64,000 nt of DNA from Thiorhodococcus minor (lineage in GTDB: Bacteria > Pseudomonadota > Gammaproteobacteria > Chromatiales > Chromatiaceae), in assembly GCF_010820565.1 (NCBI RefSeq), contig NZ_JAAIJQ010000024.1:1-64000 (forward strand). Reading direction: 5' to 3'. Below are positions 33,884-43,843 of this stretch, one piece after another; position 1 is the stretch's first letter; each line of letters opens with the position of its first letter. Under the pieces are notes generated by a model. The model did not search any database. It was given only the letters and a program-made list of their open reading frames with translations, and was not told the origin of the DNA. The position numbers were made by a program, and so were the translations under genes.

Positions 33884-34487
33884 GATAGAGCCCGCGATGG
33901 CTCCAGCCAGGTCCCAGGCGCTTGTCCTTGATGATGTGGGCCTCGCAGCGGAAGTGCTGTTGACTACGGTCGGTGCGGGCCGCCTGCGCGCGCAGCGACA
34001 CGAGCGAGCCGATCGATGGCTGATGGGCTTCCTTGGAGGTCAGGCAGAGCAGGGCGGTGTCGTGCTTCTTGGCGAGCGCGGCGAGCCGGTTCTGCGCCGC
34101 GAGCGGTAGCTCATGGCGCTTGCCCAGATCCATGACGACCAGGCCAAAGGCGCCCGAGCGCAGCAGGAGGTCGGCGGCGCGCGCGGCGTCCAGGGGGCTT
34201 GCTGTCCAGATGACCGGCAGTGCGCCGAGGTCGACGCCGGTTGCGGCGACGTCGGGCGGATAGAAACTGCTCTGGCGCTGCGTCATCCAGGCGACCGGCT
34301 CACCGCGCTGCTGGGCTTCGCCGATCAGGCCGACGGCCAGGGTCAAGGCGGCCGTTGCCTCGTTGCCCGAGATCTCGCTGAAGCGGCCGATGAAGGTATC
34401 CAGGCCCCAGACAATGGGCGTTTCAGCCCGTTTGAGGCCCTGGCGAATGTCGGCGGCGGCGATGGCTGTCGAGCCTTGGGTAAGCAT
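33861..34487 (-). CDS. imuA: ImuA, SOS mutagenesis accessory protein
   Basis: The ATG at 34487 gives 208 aa; a TTG at 34520 would be a longer alternative. The protein belongs to the RecA/SulA-like ImuA group: PIVWGLDTFIGRFSEI near the start, ALTLAVGLIGEAQQRGEPVAWM, and FGLVVMDLGKRHELPLAAQN in the Walker-B position. The canonical Walker A lysine is not seen, as usual in ImuA. It works with ImuB in translesion synthesis. The gene order lexA-imuA-imuB predicts LexA control. Confidence 0.85.
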   Translation of the reverse strand: MLTQGSTAIAAADIRQGLKRAETPIVWGLDTFIGRFSEISGNEATAALTLAVGLIGEAQQRGEPVAWMTQRQSSFYPPDVAATGVDLGALPVIWTASPLDAARAADLLLRSGAFGLVVMDLGKRHELPLAAQNRLAALAKKHDTALLCLTSKEAHQPSIGSLVSLRAQAARTDRSQQHFRCEAHIIKDKRLGPGWSHRGLYHGPNGLC

Positions 34488-34630
34488 GGGCGTGGTTTCA
34501 GAGGAATGGTCGAACCGCAAAGGCGCGAAGGTCGCAAAGGAATTTAATAAGGGATTTCAGCGGATTGGGCTTCTGGACCCTGTGCTCCTGTGGTGTGGGT
34601 CCAAGGGGCTTGTGCCTGGCCGCTCTTCGG

Positions 34631-35278
34631 TTAATCCAAATACCGTCGTACCTCAATGACGCGCCCGACGATCTCCAGCTGCTTGGGGTCTGGCGTCATC
34701 ACCTGGTAGTCCGGGTTCTCCGGGTGCAGCTCGACCCTTTCTCCGCGCAGGCGCAGGCGCTTGACCGTTGCCTCCTCGCCGACCAGGGCGACGACGATGG
34801 CGCCGTCGTCGGCTTTCGGCTGGCGACGCACGATAACGATGTCGCCAGGCAGGATGCCGGCGTCGCGCATGCTCTCGCCGCGAACGCGTAGACCGAACAC
34901 TGTGTCCTCGGCGCCGGCTCGATCCGGGGCGATCGGGAGATAGCCTTCGAGATCCTCGACCGCTAGGGAGAAGGCACCGGCCGAGACACGACCGAGCAGG
35001 GGGATCAGGCGGGGGGGCATCGCGGCCGATCCTCCGCCGGGCTCGCGCCGCGCTTCCCCTGATCCCGCGTTGAGTCGATAGCCGCGCGACTTGCCGGGAT
35101 CCTTGTCGAGTCGACCCTCGGCGACCAATGCCTCTAGATGCTCGCGCGCGCTCTGTACGGAGCGGAATCCAAAGGCCTCCTGAACCTCCCGGACCGTTGG
35201 CGGCCGGCCGGCCAAGAGTCGCTCACGCATATACATGAAGATCCGGTCTCGGGTCTGGCCTGTTGGTGTTCGGCCCAA
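34631..35278 (-). CDS. lexA: LexA-type SOS repressor
   Basis: The 215-aa protein has a winged-helix N-terminus (PPTVREVQEAFGFRSVQSAR) and a self-cleaving C-terminal domain. It shows the Ala-Gly scissile bond (RVSAGAF), the nucleophile Ser in RGESMRDAGI and the Lys general base in EEATVKRLRL. The start is a TTG at 35278 supported by GGAGG (35288-35292) nine bases upstream; no ATG is in frame nearby. The linked imuA-imuB genes make this the LexA paralogue type (LexA2-like) that heads mutagenesis cassettes. Whether it is the only LexA of the cell cannot be seen. Confidence 0.92.
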   Translation of the reverse strand: MGRTPTGQTRDRIFMYMRERLLAGRPPTVREVQEAFGFRSVQSAREHLEALVAEGRLDKDPGKSRGYRLNAGSGEARREPGGGSAAMPPRLIPLLGRVSAGAFSLAVEDLEGYLPIAPDRAGAEDTVFGLRVRGESMRDAGILPGDIVIVRRQPKADDGAIVVALVGEEATVKRLRLRGERVELHPENPDYQVMTPDPKQLEIVGRVIEVRRYLD

Positions 35279-35551
35279 GCTGCAATGCCTCCAAGGCGAC
35301 GCAGGTGAGTGTGATGGAGGTTATATAGCATATATTTGTATGGTTTGCGAGGCGATGCTCAGGCGTGCCTGACTCGAGCCCGGCGCTGCATTGCGGCTTG
35401 CGAGCGGTCGGCTGCGACGGTTTTGGGATTGGCTGCGGGCTTTGTCCAGGCTGGCTTTGCGGCATGGGCCATCGCACCGGCAAGCGGTTGGACCTGGGAC
35501 AGGCAAAACCACAGTCGTCGGCTCTTGACAGCCGAGGATTTCGCCCTACCA
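35279..35551. promoter_or_regulatory. Divergent lexA / groESL control region with AT-rich palindrome
   Basis: The lexA side contains TATATA-GCA-TATATT at 35322-35336, an AT-rich near-palindrome about 45 bp upstream of the lexA start. It is a candidate autoregulatory LexA operator or -10 region, but it does not match the E. coli CTGT-N8-ACAG box, so assignment is weak. The groES side carries TTGACA (35525-35530). Confidence 0.35.
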
Positions 35552-35552
35552 T
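35525..35552 (+). promoter_or_regulatory. Sigma-70-type promoter of groESL
   Basis: A perfect -35 box TTGACA (35525-35530) is followed after 16 bp by TACCAT (35547-35552), four of six matches to TATAAT. The CIRCE operator begins at the end of the -10 box, so HrcA bound there would block transcription initiation. Confidence 0.7.
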
Positions 35553-35578
35553 TAGCACTCGTTTCCGGTGAGTGCTAA
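35552..35578. promoter_or_regulatory. CIRCE operator (HrcA-binding site)
   Basis: TTAGCACTC-N9-GAGTGCTAA, an exact match to the CIRCE consensus with perfect inverted 9-bp arms (35552-35560 and 35570-35578) 68 bp upstream of groES. It predicts HrcA repression and heat induction of groESL, in place of or beside sigma-32 control. Confidence 0.96.
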
Positions 35579-35645
35579 CAGCCGGGCATCTTCCCGCTTT
35601 GCGGGCACTCGACAACCACTTCTCAACCTATCGAGGAGCAACTGA

Positions 35646-35936
35646 ATGAACATCCGTCCTTTGCATGATCGCGTCGTCGTCCGTCGCATGGAAGAGGAGC
35701 GCACGACCGCCGGTGGCATCGTGATTCCTGATTCTGCGACCGAGAAGCCAATCCAGGGCGAGATCATCGCCGTCGGCAACGGCAAGCTCCTGGACAACGG
35801 CGAGAGCCGTCCGCTGGACGTCAAGGTCGGCGATCGCGTCCTCTTCGGCAAGTACTCCGGCACCGAGGTCAAGCTCGACGGCGACGATTTCCTGGTGATG
35901 CGCGAAGACGACATCATGGGTGTCGTCGAGGGCTGA
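35646..35936 (+). CDS. groES: Co-chaperonin GroES
   Basis: The 96-aa protein caps the GroEL ring. [18 protein letters not shown], the mobile-loop region [36 protein letters not shown] and [14 protein letters not shown] are all standard GroES motifs. A strong ribosome site (GAGGAG) precedes the ATG. groEL follows after 77 bp in the same operon. Confidence 0.98.
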   Translation: MNIRPLHDRVVVRRMEEERTTAGGIVIPDSATEKPIQGEIIAVGNGKLLDNGESRPLDVKVGDRVLFGKYSGTEVKLDGDDFLVMREDDIMGVVEG

Positions 35937-36010
35937 TCGTCCTCCGAGCCCGACGCTGACCGCACCACGCAGACAATTCAAGACACAGAATCGAAATCCG
36001 AGGAATCTAG

Positions 36011-37660
<1,650 letters not shown>

Positions 37661-37686
37661 GCCCAGGTTTCGCACCTGTCTGAAAG

Positions 37687-37710
37687 AGCCCCGCTTCGGC
37701 GGGGCTTTTT
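37687..37710 (+). terminator. Rho-independent terminator of groESL
   Basis: AGCCCCGC-TTCG-GCGGGGCT followed by TTTTT: an 8-bp stem with a stable UUCG-type tetraloop and a U-tract, 26 bp after the groEL stop codon. Confidence 0.95.
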
Positions 37711-37838
37711 CGTGCGCGATCGTTTCACTTCACCCTTCGCCTCTGCCGCACAGAGAATTTGGTCACATGCTGAGCCCTTCGGGCGGATCCACGCTTAAAC
37801 TAGCGGGTTAGGATCACGAGAGCAGGGTCAGGCTCGGC

Positions 37839-40262
37839 ATGGATATTTTCTCGCTCAGCGAGCGCGACATTTGCACCAAGTACATCACGCCAGCGATTCA
37901 ACGTGCTGGCTGGCAGCAGGCTCAGTTCCGCGAAGAGGTTCGTCTCACTGACGGGCGCGTGATGGTGCGGGGCAAGCTGGCGGCGCGGATAAAAAATCCT
38001 GACGCTAAAGGTGGGCCGAAGCGAGCCGACTATGTTCTCTATGCGCGGCCCGACCTCCCGATCGCGGTCATCGAAGCCAAACATGCTGGATTTGCCGTTG
38101 GCCAGGGTATGCAACAGGCGTTGCTCTATGCGGACCTTCTCGATGCTCCCTTCGCGATCAGCACCAATGGTCAGGCCTTTCTGCTACACGACCGCACCGG
38201 CCTGACCCAGCCGGCTGAGCGCGAGATTCCCCTAGATGCCTTCCCCTCTCCGGACGAGCTATGGTCGCTCTATCAAGAATGGAAAGGCTGGACGGAGCCG
38301 CATGCACTCAGGTTGATCGAGCAGCCGTTCCACAGTGATGGCAGCGGCAAGGAGCCGCGCTACTACCAGCGCGTCGCTGTCAACCGCGCCATCGAAGCCG
38401 TCGCCAAGGGTCAGCAGCGCGTGCTGCTGGTCATGGCCACCGGCACCGGCAAGACCTACACCGCCTTCCAGATCATCTGGCGCTTGTGGAGGGCCAAGGC
38501 CAAGAAGCGCATCCTCTTCCTGGCCGACCGCAACATCCTCGTCGATCAGACCATGCAGCAGGACTTCGCCCCCTTTGGCGAGGTCATGCACAAGGTCGCC
38601 AACCGCGAGGTCAAGAAGAATTACGAGATCTATCTGGCGCTCTATCAAGCCGTGACAGGTCGGGAGGAGTGGAAGCAGATCTACCGCCAGTTTCCGGCGG
38701 ACTTCTTCGACCTGGTGGTGATCGACGAATGCCACCGCGGCAGCGCCGCCGATGATTCCGCCTGGCGCGACGTGCTCGACTACTTCAGTAGCGCCACACA
38801 CCTGGGCCTGACCGCCACGCCCAAGGAAACCAAGGAGGTGAGCAACATCAGCTACTTCGGCGACCCGGTCTACACCTACTCGCTCAAGCAGGGCATCGAA
38901 GACGGCTTCCTCGCCCCCTACAAGGTCATCCGCATCGCCACCGACGTCGACGCCCTGGGCTACACGCCCGAGAAGGGCAAGCTCGACAAGCTCGGGCAGG
39001 CCGTCGAGCAGCGCCAGTACAACACCAAGGACTTCGACCGCAACCTGGTCCTGGAAAGGCGTACCCGCCTGGTGGCCGGAAAAGTCTGGGAATACCTCAA
39101 GGCCACCGACCCCATGGCCAAGACCATCGTCTTCTGCGACGACCAGGACCATGCCGAGCGCATGCGCCAGGAGCTGGTGAAGATCATCCCGGCCGCGGCC
39201 AGCAACCGCCGCTACGTGATGCGCATCACCGGCGACGACACCGAAGGCAAGGCCCAGCTCTCCTACTTCATCGACAACGACGAGGCCTATCCAGTCATCG
39301 CCACCACCTCCAAGCTGCTCACCACTGGAGTGGACGCCAAGACCTGCAAGCTCATCGTGCTGGACCAGAACATCAATTCCATGACTGAGTTTAAGCAGAT
39401 CATCGGCCGCGGCACCCGCCTGCGCGAGGACTACCAGAAGCTCTACTTCACCATCATGGATTTCAAAGGGGCTACTCGCCTGTTCGCCGATCCCGACTTC
39501 GACGGCGAGCCGGTGGTGATCTACGAGCCCAAGCCCGACGACCCCGTGGTGCCGCCGGAAGACCCCAATCCGCCCGACATCGGCGAGCCCGAGCCGCCGC
39601 CCTATGACCCCGGCTCGCCAGGCGACGATGAGACAGACGGAGGGGGTGGCGGCGAAGGCCGCCTCAAATACGTGATCGACGACGTGAACGTGCGCGTCGC
39701 CGTCGAGCGGTCCCAGTACCTCGACGCCGACGGCAAGCTCATCACCGAGGACTACCGCGTTCTACTCAAGGACGACATCAAGAAGGCCCTGCAAGCCGAA
39801 TTTGGCAGCCTCACCGAGTTCCTGCGGCGCTGGAACAGCGCCGAGCGCAAGCAAGCCGTGCTGGAAGAACTGATCAAGCAGGGCGTGCCGCTCGACATCC
39901 TCCAGCAGGCCGTGCCCAACGGCGCGGAGCTCGATGCCTTCGACCTGGTCGCCCACGTCGCCTTCGACCAAGAGCCGCTCACCCGGCGCGAGCGCGCCAA
40001 CAACGTCAAGAAGCGCGATGTCTTCGGCCAATACGGTGAGCAGGCCCGCGCCGTGCTCGAAGCACTGCTCGACAAGTTTGCCGATCACGGCGTGCAGGAT
40101 CTGGAGGACCCCAAGGTGCTGGAGCTCCCCCCGTTCGACCGGCTCGGCAGCAAGACCCAGATCCGCCGTGGGCTCTTCGGCGGCGCGGCGCAATACACCC
40201 AAGCCGTTCAGGCGCTCGAGCGCGCCCTCTACGACGCCGACCCAGAACAGCAATCAGCCTAA
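37839..40262 (+). CDS. hsdR: Type I restriction enzyme, R subunit (HsdR)
   Basis: 807 aa. The N-terminal PD-(D/E)xK nuclease shows RADYVLYARPDLPIAVIEAK (D and ExK catalytic residues, about residues 68-86). An SF2 translocase follows: motif I MATGTGKTYTAFQ, motif II VVIDECHRG, motif III LGLTATP, then a second RecA domain with IVLDQNINSMTEFKQIIGRG (motif VI QIIGRGTR). A Pro/Gly-rich linker (about 565-605) leads to an EcoEI-type R C-terminal domain that docks on the methylase core. The subunit needs HsdM and HsdS to translocate and cut DNA. The gene is intact, but the RayT gene and REPs separate it from hsdM, and hsdM is frameshifted. Confidence 0.93.
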   Translation: MDIFSLSERDICTKYITPAIQRAGWQQAQFREEVRLTDGRVMVRGKLAARIKNPDAKGGPKRADYVLYARPDLPIAVIEAKHAGFAVGQGMQQALLYADLLDAPFAISTNGQAFLLHDRTGLTQPAEREIPLDAFPSPDELWSLYQEWKGWTEPHALRLIEQPFHSDGSGKEPRYYQRVAVNRAIEAVAKGQQRVLLVMATGTGKTYTAFQIIWRLWRAKAKKRILFLADRNILVDQTMQQDFAPFGEVMHKVANREVKKNYEIYLALYQAVTGREEWKQIYRQFPADFFDLVVIDECHRGSAADDSAWRDVLDYFSSATHLGLTATPKETKEVSNISYFGDPVYTYSLKQGIEDGFLAPYKVIRIATDVDALGYTPEKGKLDKLGQAVEQRQYNTKDFDRNLVLERRTRLVAGKVWEYLKATDPMAKTIVFCDDQDHAERMRQELVKIIPAAASNRRYVMRITGDDTEGKAQLSYFIDNDEAYPVIATTSKLLTTGVDAKTCKLIVLDQNINSMTEFKQIIGRGTRLREDYQKLYFTIMDFKGATRLFADPDFDGEPVVIYEPKPDDPVVPPEDPNPPDIGEPEPPPYDPGSPGDDETDGGGGGEGRLKYVIDDVNVRVAVERSQYLDADGKLITEDYRVLLKDDIKKALQAEFGSLTEFLRRWNSAERKQAVLEELIKQGVPLDILQQAVPNGAELDAFDLVAHVAFDQEPLTRRERANNVKKRDVFGQYGEQARAVLEALLDKFADHGVQDLEDPKVLELPPFDRLGSKTQIRRGLFGGAAQYTQAVQALERALYDADPEQQSA

Positions 40263-40268
40263 TCCCGA

Positions 40269-40300
40269 GTAGGATGGGCCGAGCGAGAGCGATGCCCATC
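40269..40300 (+). repeat. REP-like repeat upstream of the RayT gene
   Basis: GTAGGATGGGC...GATGCCCATC, 32 bp, beginning 6 bp after the hsdR stop. The stem is GATGGGC/GCCCATC with the GTAG head used by RayT-associated REPs. It is inverted relative to the copy at 40865-40896. Confidence 0.8.
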
Positions 40301-40317
40301 TTTGTCGCTCAACACAG

Positions 40318-40857
40318 ATGACGGACTACCGACGCCTCTACATCCCTGGCGCGACCTATTTCTTCACGCTAGTCAGCGAAAGCCGCCAACCGCTGCTGGC
40401 CTCGGACGATGCGGTCGGTCGCCTGCGTGAGGCTTTCCGATATGCGATGAGGCGGCGACCGTTCCGTTTCGATGCAGTGGTCATTCTGCCCGACCATCTG
40501 CACGCGATCTGGACACTGCCGCTAGACGACGCGGATTTTTCGGAGCGCTGGCGGTTGATCAAGTACCGCTTCTCACACCGTTCGGCCGAGCGAGGGACGA
40601 CGCGTCCGTCCCTGTCGAGCAAACGGGAAAAGGGACTCTGGCAACGGCGTTTCTGGGAGCACTGCATACGCGATGAAGCCGATTTTGCCGGCCATTTCCA
40701 TTATCTCCATTTCAACCCAGTCAAGCATGGCTTGACAAAGCGCGTGGCCGATTGGCCGCATTCGAGCTTTCATCGTTTCGTCGAGCTGGGTGTCTACACG
40801 CCGGATTGGGGATGTGCGATCGATACGTTCGATATCGCGGGGGATGGTGGTGAGTGA
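40318..40857 (+). CDS. REP-associated tyrosine transposase (RayT, Y1/Transposase_17 family)
   Basis: 179 aa. It has the HUH pair in LPDHLHAIW and the catalytic Tyr region FHYLHFNPVKHGLTKRVADW, preceded by a conserved 'WQRRFWEHCIRDEADF'. Entry motif YIPGATYFFTLVSESRQPLL is typical. Such proteins bind and process single-stranded REP hairpins. Three REPs with a shared GTAGGATGGG head flank the gene (40269, 40865, 40921), so this looks like a domesticated or recently moved RayT-REP unit. It sits between hsdR and hsdM, which would normally be adjacent. Confidence 0.92.
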   Translation: MTDYRRLYIPGATYFFTLVSESRQPLLASDDAVGRLREAFRYAMRRRPFRFDAVVILPDHLHAIWTLPLDDADFSERWRLIKYRFSHRSAERGTTRPSLSSKREKGLWQRRFWEHCIRDEADFAGHFHYLHFNPVKHGLTKRVADWPHSSFHRFVELGVYTPDWGCAIDTFDIAGDGGE

Positions 40858-40864
40858 TGGTTAT

Positions 40865-40951
40865 GATGGGCATCGCTCTCGCTCTGCCCATCCTACCCGC
40901 TCTTCGGGATCGCACAGCTTGTAGGATGGGTAGAGCGTAGCGATGCCCATC
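40865..40951. repeat. Inverted REP pair (BIME-like) downstream of the RayT gene
   Basis: Two units in opposite orientation: 40865-40896 (GATGGGCATC...GCCCATCCTAC) and 40921-40951 (GTAGGATGGG...GATGCCCATC). With the copy at 40269-40300 they bracket the RayT gene. The last unit ends 33 bp before the hsdM start and may affect mRNA stability or polarity in the operon. Confidence 0.8.
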
Positions 40952-40983
40952 TTGACCGCTACCGATACGACACTGAAGGCACC

Positions 40984-42782
40984 ATGAACCTCAGCAGCAC
41001 CATCAAATCCATCCAGGACATCATGCGCAAGGACGACGGCGTCGATGGCGACGCCCAGCGCATCGGCCAGCTCACCTGGATGCTCTTCCTCAAAGTCTTC
41101 GACCAGCGCGAGGAAGAGTGGGAAGACGACAACCCCAAGTACAAGTCGCCACTGCCCGAGCGCCTGCGCTGGCGCAATTGGGCCGCTTACCTGCCCGGCG
41201 CCGATGGCAAGAAGGCACCGCAGACCGCGGCGAGCGATATCATCGGCTTCGTCAATAACGACCTGTTCCCAACGCTCAAGGGTTTGAACGCCAATGCCAG
41301 CCTCAGGCACAAGGTCATCCGCAGCGTCTTCGAGGACGCCAACAACTACATGAAGTCCGGCACCCAGCTGCTGGCCGTGATCGAAAAGCTGGAAGACGCC
41401 ATCGACTTCCACGACTTCAAGACCCGCGCCAACCTGGGCGACGTCTACGAGCAACTGCTCAGCGACCTACGCGGCGCCGGCAATGCGGGGGAGTTCTACA
41501 CGCCGCGCGCCATCACTCAATTCATGGCCGATCGCGTGAGCCCCAGCTTGGCCAAGCGCGAAAAGGTCATGGACCCGGCCTGCGGTACTGGCGGCTTCTT
41601 GACCGCCGTCATCGATCACTTTCGCAACGAGTTGGAGCGGATGAAGTCTCCCCGCCCAGACGACAGACGCGCCATCGAAACGCTGATCCGCGGCATCGAA
41701 AAGAAGCAGCTGCCGCACCTCCTGTGCACCACCAACATGCTCCTGCACGGCATCGACGTGCCCAGCCAGATCGAGCACCGCAACACCTTGGGCATCGCCT
41801 GGAACGATTGGAGCCTGCACGACAAGGTGGACTGCGTCATCACCAATCCACCCTTCGGCGGCTATGAGGACGACGGCGTCGGCAGCGACTACCCGGCCGA
41901 TCTGCGCACCCGCGAGACGGCCGATATGTTCATGGCCCTCATCGTCAAGAAGCTGCTCAAGGAGAACGGCCGCGCCGCCGTGGTCCTGCCCGATGGCTTC
42001 CTCTTTGGCGATGGCATCAAGGCCACATTGAAGAGACTGCTGCTGCGCCAGTGCAAGCTGCACACCATCGTGCGGCTGCCGAAGGGCGTCTTCGCGCCCT
42101 CACCACGATCAAGACCAACCTGCTGTTCTTCACCAAGGGCGCGGTGGTGGCCGACGGCAACGAACGCTTCCACACCGACACCATCTGGTTCTACGAGCAC
42201 CCCTATCCGCCGGGCTACAAGAGCTACAGCAAGACCAAGCCCATCCGCTTCGAGGAGTTCAAGGCCGAGCAAGACTGGTGGGGAAGCGAGACCAACGACT
42301 TCGCCGACCGCGTCGAGACAGAATTCGCTTGGAAAGTCGATTTCAAGACCAAGCGCGAGCAGGCCGAGTCCGCCGCCCAGCCGCATTGGGACCGCGCCGA
42401 GCAGCTGGGCAACGAGGCCAGCGCGCTGGAAAACCGCATCCGCGACCTGCGCGACTCCATCAAGGGCGTGAGCGACGCCGGACAGCGCCAGCCGGTGGAC
42501 GACGAGATCGAGACCCTGCGCACCCAGGCCGAGGGGCTGCGCCTGCAAGCCCGCGACGCCCAGGCCACCGGCGATCGCCTCTACTGGCCCATCTACAACC
42601 TGGACCTCAAGAACCCCAACGCGCCGGAAGCGGAAAGCCACGACCCCGACGTGCTGCTGGCCAAGTACAAGACCCTGCTCGGCCAGATCGAGGAAACCGA
42701 GAACCGCCTCAAAAGCGAGCTGGCCGCCGCGCTGGCGCACCACTTCACGGCAGAGGACACAGCCGCAGAGGCCGAGCAATGA
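40984..42782 (+). pseudogene. hsdM: Type I DNA methyltransferase subunit HsdM, interrupted by a -1 frameshift
   Basis: Residues 1 to about 372 are a normal HsdM: helical N-terminal domain (IGQLTWMLFLKVFDQREEEW), SAM motif I VMDPACGTGGFLTA and catalytic motif IV NPPFGG. At about 42100 the frame fails. The DNA reads GCGCCC-TCACCACGATCAAG where the family needs FAPYTTIKTNLLFFTKG. Adding one A after 42100 restores TAC ACC ACG ATC AAG and joins the C-terminal part (TNLLFFTKGAVVADGN... to 42782), which is otherwise perfect and ends in a coiled-coil-like region. As given, the first frame drifts out of phase to a stop at 42471. Either the gene is dead or the base was lost in sequencing. The last four bases overlap the DUF1016 start. 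Confidence 0.88.
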
Positions 42783-43843
42783 GCCGGCCTCTGCCCCAAC
42801 CGCCGCTCGCTCAGATACCCGGCCTACTGCTCGGCGACATCCGTCAGTTGATCGAGCAGAGCCGCCAGCAATTGGCCGGCGCCGTCAACAGCGCCCTCAC
42901 TATGCTGTACTGGAACATCGGCCAGCGTATTCGCGCCGACGTCCTTCAGGAGGCGCGGGCCGGCTACGGCGAGCAGATCGTCTCGGCACTGTCGAGACAA
43001 TTGGCGGCCGACTATGGCCGCGGCTTCTCCGAGAAGAACCTGCGCCACATGCTGCGCTTCGCGGAAGCCTTCCCCGACCCGCAGATTGTCTCGACACTGT
43101 CGAGACAATTGGCCTGGAGCCATTTCCTCGAGCTGATTTACCTGCCCGATCCCCTGGCCCGCGACTTCTACGCCCAGATGTGCGCGCAGGAGCGCTGGAG
43201 CGTTCGCCGCCTGCGCGAGCGCAAAGACACCCAGCTCTTCGAGCGCACCGCACTCTCCAAGCAGCCCGAGGCACTGCTCACCCAAGAATTGGCCGACTTG
43301 CGCCAGACCGGCGACATGACACCCGCCCTGTTGCTCAAAGACCCCTATGTGCTGGACTTCCTGGGCCTGAACGACCGCTACCTGGAGAAGGACCTGGAAG
43401 ACGCCATCCTGCGCGAGCTGGAAGGCTTTCTGCTGGAGCTGGGCGCCGGCTTCAGCTTCGTCGCGCGCCAAAAACGCATTCAGATCGACCAAGACGACTT
43501 CTACATCGACCTGCTCTTCTACAACCGACGCCTCAAGCGCCTGGTGGCCATCGACCTCAAGCTCGGCGACTTCAAGGCCGAGTACAAAGGTCAGATGGAG
43601 CCCTACCTGCGCTGGCTCGCCAAGTACGACCAAGAGCCGGACGAGGCCCCGCCGCTCGGCATCATCCTCTGCGGCGGCAAGAAGCATGAGCAGATCGAGC
43701 TGCTGGAGCTGGATGCCAGCGGCATCCACGTCGCCGAATACCTCACCCTGCTGCCGCCCAAGGAAGTGCTGCAGGCGAAGCTGCATGAGGCCATTGCGCT
43801 GTCGCGCGCCCGACTGGAGAACCGTGGCGGGGAGGAGGGGTGA
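42779..43843 (+). CDS. DUF1016/YhcG-like PD-(D/E)xK nuclease family protein
   Basis: 354 aa, ATG overlapping the hsdM stop (ATGA). The N-terminal helical DUF1016_N domain (LLGDIRQLIEQSRQQLAGAV, MLYWNIGQRI, SHFLELI) is followed by a C-terminal nuclease domain at about 200-330 with DDFYIDLLFYNRRLKRLVAI, DLKLGDFKAEYKGQM and LGIILCGGKK, the PD-(D/E)xK layout. Members are often encoded inside type I restriction operons; their exact role is not established. The segment QIVSALSRQLA is repeated 36 codons later as QIVSTLSRQLA, encoded by a palindromic DNA sequence. It was kept intact although hsdM is broken. Confidence 0.9.
   Translation: MSRPLPQPPLAQIPGLLLGDIRQLIEQSRQQLAGAVNSALTMLYWNIGQRIRADVLQEARAGYGEQIVSALSRQLAADYGRGFSEKNLRHMLRFAEAFPDPQIVSTLSRQLAWSHFLELIYLPDPLARDFYAQMCAQERWSVRRLRERKDTQLFERTALSKQPEALLTQELADLRQTGDMTPALLLKDPYVLDFLGLNDRYLEKDLEDAILRELEGFLLELGAGFSFVARQKRIQIDQDDFYIDLLFYNRRLKRLVAIDLKLGDFKAEYKGQMEPYLRWLAKYDQEPDEAPPLGIILCGGKKHEQIELLELDASGIHVAEYLTLLPPKEVLQAKLHEAIALSRARLENRGGEEG

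Noticed and set aside
42278..42778. Frame continuing upstream of the DUF1016 start
   Set aside because: It overlaps the C-terminal half of hsdM in another phase. The DUF1016 family starts at the ATG at 42779, which overlaps the hsdM stop.
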